This document shows, one piece after another, positions 1-11,200 of a DNA stretch of 64,000 nt (the first letter of the stretch is position 1; every line of letters starts with the position of its first letter). Made by a program: the position numbers and the translations under genes. The notes beneath the pieces are model-generated. The model was not told the DNA's origin. It worked only from the letters and a program-made list of their open reading frames with translations, and made no database searches. This DNA comes from Epinephelus fuscoguttatus (Eukaryota > Chordata > Actinopteri > Perciformes > Serranidae), in NCBI RefSeq assembly GCF_011397635.1, contig NC_064763.1:25929437-25993436 (forward strand), given 5' to 3'.

Positions 1-617
1 AGTGAACCCAAACAGTAAAGGTGCAGCCTTACAACCACAACAATGGGCAGAAAGATGCTGAAATGAGCGACTCCTTTCACATACAAGCAGTCACATGATC
101 CATTAAGGACTTGACCTCCACGTTGGCTTAAAAGCTGAGGATTTAAAGTTCATCATTGACCTTGGAAACAGCGGTAGAGGAAAGACTTAATACCAAAGAA
201 TCAAAGCCATACTTCCATCTGCTCATGATGATCATGTAATACAAACAAAAGCTCCAGAACAGCCACTAAATGGACCTTGTGGTGCGATTGTTTCTCAGCT
301 AATTAATGCTGTGTATAGAACACACACAAGCAAGCCCATGACGATCGTAAGATGAGAGCAGATGTGACTAAGCATAAAAAAGGACTACAGAAGTATTGCC
401 TTAAAAACAAATACTGAGGAGGCATTATGCACACACAATCATAAAAAAAAAGATTACAGCAGGCACACACGGAAATATCAGACATGCATGTGAATCAGGA
501 TGCAAGCTTTTTTTGCTGGTGCCACGTGTTTTGCTCTATATTATGCCTCGATTATTCTATAAATGTATCAGTGGGACAGCAGTGAAAATATTTTAATATC
601 TCTCATAGGAATTACAT

Positions 618-752
618 ATCTCGTCTGGCCTGGGAATGCCTTGGGGAGCTGGAAGGCATCGCTGGGGAAAGGGACGTCTGGGGTGCTTTGCTTGGCCTGC
701 TGCCCCAGCGACCCAGCCCTGGATAAGAGGATGAAAATAGATGGATGGATGG
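618..752 (+). repeat. 3' end of an RTE/Rex3-like LINE
   Basis: The stretch resembles the widespread fish LINE 3' end: a GC-rich segment with GGGACGTCTGG and CTGCTGCCCCAGCGACCC, then GGATAAGAGGATGAAAATAG and a short ATGG tail. Only the last part of the element is present, so it is a dead, 5'-truncated copy. Assignment to the RTE (Rex3) clade is from memory of the family. Confidence 0.55.
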
Positions 753-828
753 ATCCTCATGGGGCAAAATGTATCATATAGTTTTAGAAATATTCAAATA
801 CAATATACTCAAAACCTTGCACAATTTA

Positions 829-1150
829 ATGCCATATTATATATATCAAAACTGACAAGACTGGTAGATGGAGATGCTGGAACACTTGACACAAGATACA
901 AAGAGGAACTAGCACAGGGAACAGGGAGCACATAGACTACATACACAGGGGCGCAGGGATAATTGGGCACAGGTGAAACACATCAGGGCAGTGAAGCCAA
1001 TCACAGAAGCAGGTAACACATGAGGGCAGGAAGTGAGGATCTGAAACGAGAGGAGAGGTGAGTAATAAAATAAAACAGGAAATAAATATACAAAATGAGA
1101 ACAATAAAATGACATGACCAAGGGAGCTTTACAAAACATGACAGAGCTGA
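829..1150. repeat. Interspersed repeat, family shared with 22755-23190
   Basis: AG-rich stretch with CAGGTGAAACACATCAGGGC, AATAAAACAGGAAATAAA and a terminal ATGACAGAGCTGACC. The same kind of text (GACACAGGTGGAG, CACAGAGATGAAC, GGAACAAAGGG) is seen at 22755-23190 and is familiar from many fish genomes. No coding potential. The element class is not known to me. Confidence 0.5.
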
Positions 1151-1524
1151 CCATATTTTATACTAATTTATGTAAAATAGAGATTAAACGAGGATTGGAT
1201 AGATAGAAAGCGAAAATATGGGGAGAGGGGATTACAGGCCATAAAGTCAGTTATACTCTGGTTGCATAACACTGTGCTATGGTACATGAAGCCAGCAGGA
1301 CATCAGACTCATCAAAGCTGATTGATGGATAATGTGATGAAATGTGTTCAAAAGACTCAGTGGGGGGGCATCATACGTTAAAATATGGCTCAAAGTGACC
1401 ATTGGGTATTAAAACATTCAGACTTGCTCTGTTTCAGGCACAGGTGCTTCCCGGTCTGTTGTTTGTCGGCACAGAAGCACTCACTCATTTACATTTTCTC
1501 CAAACTTTAGAGCTTTTTAAGGGA

Positions 1525-1618
1525 AAAGTTAAATATTTTGAGAGAAATACACTTATTCACACTTGTGCCAAGAGTTAGAATAGAAGATTGACACCACTCA
1601 TATCTGTACACTCATATG
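1525..1618. repeat. Fragment of a dispersed teleost repeat, cut by a hAT element
   Basis: The segment ends AAGATTGACACCACTCATAT..CTGTACACTCATATG. It matches the same family as 12035-12130 (AAGATTGATACCACTTTGAT..CTGTACGGTAAATATG). The hAT element starting at 1619 is inserted directly into it. Confidence 0.5.
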
Positions 1619-2627
1619 CAGTGGCACCATGTAGGGGTAAAAGTTAGGACAATTCCAGTCAGGGGCCCCAAAATAGGTAAAAAATTAATATAACATTATC
1701 AAACCATCATCATTAAGATTTTTTTTTTCACATAGTAATAGATTTAATGATCTCTTCGTTTTTACTTGTTTTTAGCAGTAAAAGTTAAATATCCCGATTG
1801 AAAAAAAGTAAACATCCATACTGACTGACCACCCCCCTGTATCTGCATGAAATGGTTTGGTCCTGCATGAGTGCACTGAAGGTGATGTGCCTTGTAGCAG
1901 TTAGCAGTTGCCCTAGAAAGCTACAGTCATCACCATGCTACCTAGTACTGAAGAAAAAGGGAAATTAAGAAAGGAAAGAGAGGAGAGGCAAAAGAAAGGG
2001 TGTCAATATGTGACCCAGTTTTTCTCCAAAAAAGGTGGGTAGCCTATAAATTAGTCTGTGAGTGGTAGAAATGAACCTGTTAGCTTAATGTCCATAGTGA
2101 AATAAGCTAGCTACACACTAATGTTAGCCTACATTTCACTCCTTTTAACCTATATTTAATCAGTGCAGGTAAATGTTTAGCAAGATATTCATATTAAATC
2201 AGTTGTCCCTGCCCCTTTTACCAGACTCAACAACAGATATCTGTCAGAAGCAGCGTCCCTGTCTGCCCATAACTTTACCCCTCCCTGTCCCAGTGAAGGT
2301 GAGCAACATTGTGTTGAATGACATGCCAATTAGCATCATTCTTATTTATACCTACCTTTTCATTTGATGTCACTTATGACCATATTTCAAACCTCAAAAC
2401 CTATTGATTTAGTGATCACTTGATCTGTCTTGTAGCACCTCCATGAGGCCTTTTAATTCCATATTCCATTTCAACTTTATTTTCTTGTTGGCATATATGT
2501 GCAGCTAAGTTAAAAAAAAATCTGCTCTAGATAGGTCCTAGATATGTGGTGACAACAGCTGTGCAGGGGGGCCCCAATGTAATATTTTTTTTTTTCATGG
2601 GGCCCAAAATTCCTGGCAGCGCCCCTG
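1619..2627 (+). mobile_element. Non-autonomous hAT transposon with intact 8-bp target duplication
   Basis: The 1,009-bp element begins CAGTGGCACCATG and ends GGCAGCGCCCCTG, imperfect terminal inverted repeats of hAT type. It is flanked on both sides by the identical octamer CTCATATG (1611-1618 and 2628-2635), the 8-bp target duplication expected of hAT. Around 1938-2030 it encodes a Lys/Arg/Glu-rich N-terminus ending in a VTQFFSKK-like motif, typical of the start of ZMYM/TTF-type hAT transposases. The catalytic domain is missing, so this is a deletion derivative. Confidence 0.8.
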
Positions 2628-2779
2628 CTCATATGTGAACATCTCCCAAACTGCACAAAGGCAGAAAATGACCTACTGTTAGAAGTTACAAACAGCCTCC
2701 ACTGTGTGGAGCCAAAGCTCTAATGGGAATCTCTTCCTTCTCTATCGCTCTGTGTATTTGGTACCAAAATACTGCATAT

Positions 2780-3619
2780 CAGGGGCTCCAACACCAAAGG
2801 GGGTCGCGGGATTATTTCCAGGGGTTGCGAGCTGGTTGTGGAGAAAAACATAAAATGTCATATTAAAAATAAAATAAAATATTGTTAGACTGGGAAATGG
2901 TTTTTACATGACATTGCCTGTACCAGTGAAATACTGTAGTTCACCTCAGGAAAGATTTCATTGAATGTGTTTGAGAGACAGCAGTTGCTTTCATGTTGTT
3001 CACTAGCTTGTAAAAAGTGTGGTCCAAACAGTTAGACTGGGCTGATGTCATGTCCCTACTGTTTGGTTCAGGAATGTTGCAGAGAGATCCATGCCATGAG
3101 GACAGCGATGGAGGCACATAGGGTCAAGAGTTTTGGGCATATACATATATATCTTACCAACAGTGTCTTACTGCCACTTTTATGTTATATCTGCTTGCAG
3201 ATGTGCCCCGAAAGTGGCTACTGTAAATCGTCTCGTTTCATGATTAAACAGAGACTTGACATTGGACAACATCAATATACATGTTACCCAGCAGTCATCA
3301 TTACACATCTGTACATGACAAAACTTCAGAAGAAAATAGGAAATTATTGATTTAACTAAATAGTTTTTTATAGTTAAATGTAGAATAAGCATATCATTTT
3401 GTTATAGATTGATACTATTTTACAAAAACAGAAAACCATAATGGAGATAGGTTTGCTTTTTTGAGGGCATATATAGAAAATCACACGATTTTTAAGGGGA
3501 CGGGACCCAGTCCAACCATACTGCCTGCACTGTCTATATTTATGCCCCTGGCTGGAAGTTCTTCAAACACGAACCTGATTATTCTGGGGTGTTGCAACTC
3601 AGAGAGGTGAGAACCACTG
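2780..3619. mobile_element. Old hAT-like element
   Basis: The left end reads CAGGGGCTCCAACACC followed by GGGGGTCGCGGG. The right end, read inverted, gives CAGTGGTTCTCACCTCTCTG. This is the usual hAT terminal pattern (CAGTGGTTCTCA, then a GGGGTCGC block). No exact 8-bp duplication is left and no transposase is readable. It lies 153 bp after the hAT at 1619-2627. Confidence 0.5.
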
Positions 3620-3868
3620 GTCTACATTTACATAAGTCTGTCATACAAATCACACCAACAGCGACCATTTTAGATCCATACAACGGATGATGTAGAGTGT
3701 GACTATTCTGTCTCACACAGGGTCCGCCCTCTCCCGGACCCTATGGATTCACCCACTGAAATTCCCATAAAGGAGTCGGCCAATCAGTACATACCTACCT
3801 GAATTGTGTGGCGCCCACAGTATATAAGGAGGCAACCTACATCTGTTAGCACAGATGGAGACATCTCC

Positions 3869-4540
3869 CTAGGATAGGGGTAGGCAACCTGCAGTTCTGA
3901 AACCATATGCGGCACTATAGCCCTTCTCTAGTGGCTTTGACAAAGAAATTATTTGGGAATCAATGACGGTTTTTTTGTTTTTTTTTAAACACTCTAATTT
4001 TAATTTCATCATTGTTGTGGGCCTGAAGAAATTCTGCCCCTATGCACCAAATTAATAATAATAATAATAATGATAATAAAGATTTTCTCAACCAAAATGT
4101 GCTTCAGCCATTTAAGGTCTGGCACCTTTGCCTCCAAATTTTGCCAAACCACAAGAGTGGTGGCTATTCTCAAATCTCCCTAGGTGGGTTACCAGTAGGT
4201 TCCAAACAAAAAAAAGTAAAAGTCCCAGAGGAGAAGAGAGAATTTAATCGTGTGTGGACAGCTTCATTTACTTTCACCGCCAACTTTACAGAGTTTAAGT
4301 CCCAAATAATCATAAATAGCCCACTGCAGAGTAACAAGCTTGGAGTAAAACATGTTATCAAATGCTTATTTGGACCTATTACTAGTTTTGATTGGCTAAT
4401 TTAGTCTTAGTAGGATGTGTTTCCTTCATTATAGGGTTCAAATATGTTCTTTGGCTCCAGACAGAGGTTTTTTTTTTTAGTTATTATTTGTAGTAAAAAC
4501 GGGCTCTTTTGATAGTAAAAGTTGCCAAACCCTTACCTAG
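3869..4540. mobile_element. hAT-like remnant with 20-bp terminal inverted repeats
   Basis: The left end CTAGGATAGGGGTAGGCAAC and the inverted right end CTAGGTAAGGGTTTGGCAAC match at 15 to 16 of 20 positions. The interior contains CTATAGCCCTTCTCTAGTGG and, near the right end, ACTATCAAAAGAGCC, both typical of a widespread vertebrate hAT repeat. An AAT microsatellite sits inside. No transposase is readable. Confidence 0.5.
4051..4079 (+). repeat. (AAT)n microsatellite
   Basis: Consecutive AAT/TAA triplets interrupted by one TGA, inside the hAT-like remnant. Confidence 0.85.
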
Positions 4541-5409
4541 GGGTCCTGTAGCTTCTATTCTGCTGGCTGAAGAGGCATCATCATATGTCTCCATATGTGG
4601 GTTCCACATATACTTGGGAAGACATGTCTTGATTGGCTGGCTACATTTATGCAAATTTCAGCAGGCAAATGTGTGCGTGTGATTGGAGGAGAGTATGCAT
4701 AGAGTCTGTATCACCTGTGCTAAAATAAATAGGATCATAATATTAAAACTTTCTTTTCTTCTGGTTCTTCTGGTTCTTCTGGATCAGCTCTGCCATCACT
4801 GACTTCCCCCCCAACACTCTAACAGAAATGAATACCTGGGTTGTGGTTATCTTATCTTATGCTCCCCCTGGTGCACCCATAGAGAACTACACCTATTATT
4901 CTTCTGTCTGTAAGTTTATCTTATTTACAGAAATCTCAAGCTGGTACAGCATCAAATCTGTTTAGTACTACTTACAAACATGGTGTGCTTATAAGGGGAT
5001 TAATTAATTATTGTTTTGATGTTAATAAATCATTGACACAACTCTTGGTTACCAGGATATGAAGGATAAAATTGAGGATTCCTTTGTTTACATGCTCATA
5101 GCCAGCATAGTTTATCTTTTTCCTCATTTATCATTTTGTTTAGTTAATAAATCCTCCGACTGACAGGCTGACCTCTTTGTGTTTTTTGTGACACAAATCC
5201 ATTTTGTATTCAGTCTAAAACAGGTTTGACCTGTTGCTTTTTATATCTGTTATTGTAACATTGTGTATAGCGTTCTAAGTTTCCTTAAGTTATGACGTTG
5301 CAAAATGATCTCACTGATCACCCACACACACACCCAGGGTGTAACTGTATTAAATACAGTGCTTGTCCAGAAAATGTTATTAAAAGAGCCATAACAGTGG
5401 AAAAAATAA

Positions 5410-5412
<3 letters not shown>

Positions 5413-5471
<59 letters not shown>
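5413..5471 (+). repeat. (TG)n microsatellite
   Basis: About 29 uninterrupted TG dinucleotides. Confidence 0.95.
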
Positions 5472-5473
<2 letters not shown>

Positions 5474-5785
5474 ATAGTGCAGTGACAGACAAGCCCCTCC
5501 CATTCAGAGTCCTGAAAAGCAGGTGCATAACATGCCAGACAAATAATGCTGCTGACTCCTTGTGACGCAACAGTACATGTCTCAATGCCCGTACGGTTTT
5601 AGCTCTGTAGTGTCACTCTGGAAACACTTGTTCCTATCTGAACACTCACAGGGTAAAGACACACCCTGAGGCGCACCTTTACTGCCAAACAGACATAGAA
5701 AAAAGATAAATCTCTTCCCTCCAAAAAACCTACAGGGACATCAGTGGTGCACAGCAATCATTTTGGATGATATAGGGCCTTTTCT

Positions 5786-5825
5786 GATGTGATGTGATGT
5801 GATGTGATGTGATGTGATGTGATGT
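5786..5825 (+). repeat. (GATGT)8 pentanucleotide array
   Basis: Eight perfect tandem copies of GATGT. The identity of the copies suggests recent slippage, so it is probably length-polymorphic. Confidence 0.95.
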
Positions 5826-6177
5826 AAAATCAAATTACTTCCTGTTCAGGAGATTGTTGAGCGACACGTTCAGGATAAAGACATTGTATGTGACATTCAC
5901 CTGCTCAGGTTGACGTTTGAGGGGCGTGCCACATGTGTCACCTATTGATCCTGCACGAGAAAGTCACAGTGAATTCACACAGCAGCAGCAGCCAGCCAGC
6001 CAACAGCTATAGAAACAAGTTTGTATCAGTAAAGAGAAGAAAATGCATGTTTAATGTTTGTGGTTTGGCTTTTAGTTCAAGGTTGGAATTTGCCCACAGG
6101 AAGTTATGTTCCGAGAAAATGAAGACAAAATTATGAAAGCTCCCGGCATTTGTTTTGATGGATCCTCATATCAGCAC

Positions 6178-7634
6178 ATGTTTGCCCCCTTTGTCAGGTA
6201 AAGTGGTGGTTTTGGTGGTGTGTCTAATTTTCCTTAATTACAAACCACAGCTCAGAAATCACAGCTGGAGCTGGTTTGAATCTATTATTTGCCAATATTT
6301 ACAGATAACTTGTATTTAATTCCCTTTTTTTACTTCCTTATTTAACTTTTAAAATATCTTGCTGTTATTTTTGTGAATTTGTTTGGCTTTGTTTGTGAAT
6401 ATACTGTTTGATCTTAAGGTCAAGTATTAAGTGAAGTTACTGATAATATTTCTAAGAAAGGATGTTCCTGAAATGCATCAGCAACACTGTGATGATAAAG
6501 TGATACTTAGATTATATCAAGGGGCTGGAGAAAACCTTCCCAGCAGGATGGCGTAGTGGAGTTTTCCTTTGCCAGAAACTTAAACAACACATCTGGATTT
6601 GTTACACAAGGCAACATCGTTCCTCTCAATCACAATCAGCTTTGTGGCTGCTCTTACACATCTTGTTCTTACATGTCAGGAGCTGACTTCACTCATTGTC
6701 TTCTGATACTCAATCAAGTATGTTTAAAGTCATTCATGTAATCTAGCAATACCTGTACCTTAGTAAAACTGCTGTTATTTGTCACTACAGCTCATAATAT
6801 TCTTTCATATTTTGGGACTTCCTCTTCTGCTCCCACCACCGAACTTCTTATACAGTACATGGGAACGGCGCAGCTTCATAACAGATGTAAACATCTCTAA
6901 AAAGCTCTCGCCTGAGTAAACATTTACTATTTGTTAATGGAAGCCAACATTTATTGTCTATACAGTGCAAAATGTACCACTCTCTATGCTGTTTGCACTT
7001 TCCTTTAGCTGTGATAAAGGTAATGTGTTTGCTCTGTTGTAATGAACTGTGATTACACTCAAAGGTGTGTCTGAGCAGGAATGTGTTCAAGAGTTTCATT
7101 CGTTATTCATCTCTTCAGGACGTTGTACGATATGGTTAATTGACTGAATGATGAGAACCAAAGAGAAAAACCTTTTAGCCATAATCACAGGAAAGGCCTT
7201 AAGCATTCATTGACGTGGGTGTCGTGGGAAGAGGTGGTTGTTATTAGCCTGAGAAGTTTTTTGTATGACTCACTCTTTTATCCCTTTGAAGTGCTGTGTA
7301 ACAATAAGTACCAAAAGGGCCAAAAGTCACAACAAAGAAGCTTAAAGCAGACATTTATACCTTTGAAAAAGTGTTTAAATGACTGTGTTTGTTATGTGAC
7401 AGAGTGAAGAGGCCAGGCTCACATGTCAAAGATCTACACTGGCTGTGCATACTTCTCCTCCTGGTCGTCCTTTTGGCAGGTACGGTATGACATCAGCTGT
7501 GACAGGTTAGAATTGTTTGAAGACAATGGAGTGGCAGCGTCTGTCGTCTGGTAGCCTTATCTGGACTGACAACTCTGCACCTCTATTTATAAGTCGCAAT
7601 GTCTGACATGCCAGTCATTCAGCATTCATCAAGT

Positions 7635-7674
<40 letters not shown>

Positions 7675-8288
7675 TGAATAAGTAAAATTTCCCTCCGAAT
7701 TTATATCTTAACCTGTTATTCTAGTCTGCTGCCTGTTTCCTTATCACATTTTACGATGCTACAACTTCTTGTGAAGGAAGTTGAGCACAATTCAGAAACA
7801 CTGGACAAGTGCCATTTATCCCTGAGCTTATAAAATAACTTTTGTTTTTAAGGAACAAAATTAAAACTAGAATAGAGCTGCAACAATTAGTCAGTTAAAG
7901 AATTAGTTGATTGACCGAAAATTAATTGTCAACAATTGTCATCATTTGTCAGAGCCTTCAGCTGTTCTGTGTATTTATTTTCCCTATTTCTTTAGCTATT
8001 ATTAACATACATCATGAGTCTCTAAAATCTCCAACAAATCAGTCAGCCGATGTGGGAATGAAACACAAGATAAAGTAATTCTTTACACCGATGTCTAGTG
8101 TCCACCATACAGCATTATGGCTGTGGGTCACAGTAAAACTGAAGTTGAAGTTTGAATTTTTCTTTGTCATTCGCTCTGTGCTGACAAAAACTAATTATGG
8201 TTTCTTCCTCCCCCAACAGGTCAGGCTTCCTGTAATGAGACCACTGCTTCCCCTCTTTCCAGTCCTACAACAAATGCACAGACTTCAG
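6178..8288 (+). CDS. adgrg2: adgrg2 exons 1-3: signal peptide and N-terminus
   Basis: Coding exons 6178-6197, 7403-7479 and 8220-8288. The joined product starts MFAPFVRVKR and has a hydrophobic core [14 protein letters not shown], then [14 protein letters not shown]. Splice sites: 6197 CAG/GTAAAG, acceptor GTGACAG before 7403, 7479 GCAG/GTACGG, acceptor CCAACAG before 8220, 8288 CAG/GTAAAC. Exon 1 is the least certain because no homology supports it; it is inferred from the open frame, the donor and the matching phase. The 5' UTR probably extends upstream of 6106. Confidence 0.6.
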
Positions 8289-11200
8289 GTAAACTTGCAA
8301 AGCCGACAGAATCATCCCACTCACTGCCATGTCAGGAGTACACTAATATTCCCTTAAGGAAGTTACAGTGGGTTCCTAGAAAAATAAGCAAAAGTTTATT
8401 TTCACAATGTGAGTAAGAGTGAATACTCTCATCTTAGGTTTCACTTCCTCCACAGTTATATCCTCAACTGTACGTAACAATGATAGAATCATGGTTTTAA
8501 TCATATCTATCAACCAAAATCTTTTCAAATGGAGGTCCCTGCAAAATCTTATCATATAGGGGTCTGTGACTTTATGTATATGAACTAATGTTAAAGGTTT
8601 TAGACATGATAAAGGTTAAGAGCCACTGGTTAAATCCACTGTATAATGATGCATCATATTGTTTCTGATGTAAGATTTTATCCCAAAGTAACTTACTTAA
8701 GTGTAAAGAAGCCCAAAATGGAAATATTGAGAATAAAATCTAATTCAAATTGTACTTAAGTAAGATATGTGACTGAATATAAGCTAGTTATTTTGCACAG
8801 CTGGAATCAGAGTAACTTTAAACATTCAACTGGAACTCCTTAAAACAGTACTGACATGCACATGTGTACCTGTCCTGACATATGGGCATTTTTAATGTAA
8901 GAGATGCGTCCTAGTCTGTGTAAAAACTGCATTGTGAAGTTCAGCTGATGCTAATTTAAGGCTGGAAAAAAATATGTAATTAAAATTTAAAATCAGTTTA
9001 CCAGTTATGAAGAGTAAAAGAGGCTGTGAAAACACCTGTATACTGACTCTGTGGTTCTAGGATTTTGATACGCTGCATTCATTTTGACTGTTTCTAAATC
9101 AGTCTCCTCAGCAACATTCTGTCTTTCCTTCTTATGACAGTATTTTACCATGTTGATGTCACCGTGGACGTCAGTGGACAGAAGGATGAATCAAACATCA
9201 CTGCTTGGGTATGTTGGGAAACTGGTTGTTGACTAATTGTTAATAGTAATATAAATCCTGTGATTACATATATTAAATATTGTGTTTTCCTTTTCTCAGC
9301 TTGAGGACGTGTTCCGAAACAACCTGCAGAGTTGCGTATCTCAGATCAACGAACAAACAACAGCCACACCTGCCTCTCCACACACTACATCTGCAAGCAC
9401 TTCAAATGTGACGACACTCATGACGCCAGCGACAGCAACACTGCAGACCTCTAATACAACTACAGCTGCAGCAAACACGACGTTACACAGCTACAGCACA
9501 ACACCGGCAGCAACGACATTAAGGAGCTCCAACACAACTACAACAGCAACAACAGCATCAGAAAGCTCCAACACAACTTCACCTGCAACAACAGCAGTAA
9601 AAGGCTCCAACACAACTACACCTGCAACAACAGCATTAAAAAGCTCCAACACAACTGCAACAACAGTGTTTAAAACCCCCACCATGACTATAGCTGCAAC
9701 AACAGCATTACAAAGCACCATCATAACTACACCTGCAACAACAACAGTATTAAAAAGCACCACCATGGCTACACCTGCAACAACAGCATCAAAAACCACC
9801 ACCATGGCTACAGCTGCAACAACAGCATTACAAAGCACCATCATAACTACACCTGCAACAACAGCGTCAAAAATCACCACCATGGCTACACCTGCAACAA
9901 CAGCATCAAAAACCACCACAATGGCTACAGCTGCAACAACAGCATTACAAAGCACCATCATAACTACACCTGCAACAACAGCGTCAAAAATCACCACAGT
10001 GGCTACAGCTGCAACAACAGCGTCAGAAACCACCACAGTGGCTACACCTGCAACAACAACAGCAGTAAAAAGCACCACCATGACTACTTTTGCCACAACA
10101 GCGTTAAAAACCACCACCAAAACTGCAACGGCAACAACAACAGCCTCAGAAACCATCAAGACAACTACTTTACCTGTCACCGGAGTGATCACTCAGACTG
10201 TTCTCAGTGAAGACCAGAACAGGCCAACAAAGAGACCACTTCCCTCTCAGGCAAACAAGGAGCGTGTAGCTCGTGAAATCAGGAACAGTGTGACACAAAC
10301 AAGGTATCACTGCAACAATTTCTTGTAAATAAATGAATGACTGAATGAAAGGGTGAATCTCCAGATAGATAGATAGATAGATACTTTATTCATCTCCTTG
10401 GGGAATTTCAGGTATCCAGTATCTCCTGAATCTCTCAGTCCTGCAGCGCAGTGAGACAAGTTGCTCACTGCAGCTGCTCCTCTGTCCGGCCAGTATGTTG
10501 TGGACAGGGTGGCTGACATTGTCCCTTATGCAGCTTATTCCAAGTGCGCCCCTCCACCACAGTTCCCAGTGAGTCTATTCCCCTGCCCAGCACTGAGCTG
10601 TCAGATAAAACCACAGTCAGATAAAACATGAACAGCACCATTAGCGTATGATGGCTAATGCTAACATTAGCCACCATACCTTACCGGTCATACCAGATCA
10701 AGTGAAACCTTTAGCAACAGAATATCTGGGTGTATTTTATAAAGCAGGAATATGAATTCCACTTTTTATTTGTAAGAGGGAAAATGTTCCTTGAGGCAGA
10801 AAGTGGTTTCTGGCACAACTTCACCGATTCACAAGGTGCATGGAGAGTGAGGAAACACTGAAGAATGTCAAAAGAGCTCCAGCAACACTTGTGGTATGGA
10901 AAGAAACTTTATTGACCGACGCGTTTCGGCTTGTGGCCTTCATCAGGGTCATCCTGATTGAAAGAGGGAAAATGTGAAATCTCTTCTTTCAAAATGTATA
11001 CAAACTGGCTTTAAATCAATCCTGTTTTTCATCAGTGTCGTCTCAATTTATTTTTCAGTGCGATCACCAATGACATAACAACTGGCCCGTATCAAGTAAG
11101 TTACCATTTAAATGTATCTATGGGTTACAGTGTGTGAATAGAGGGTTAATGAATATTAATTCATGTTCTAACAGGGAATAGAAGTTTCATGCGCCACAAA

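Larger units (their letters stand above)
4541..6105. other. Gene-free stretch upstream of adgrg2
   Basis: No exon with homology was recognised. It holds the TG microsatellite at 5413-5471, the pentamer array at 5786-5825 and, presumably, promoter and 5' UTR sequence of adgrg2 at its right end. No clear TATA box or CpG island could be fixed by eye. Confidence 0.5.

Noticed and set aside
5292-5585. Open frames made of Cys-Val or His-Thr runs
   Set aside because: They are only translations of the TG/CA microsatellite.
9491-10192. 233-codon open frame on the minus strand, Val/Ala-rich
   Set aside because: It is the antisense shadow of the Thr-rich repeat exon of adgrg2; ACA/GCA codons read backwards give Val and Ala, with no domain or homology.
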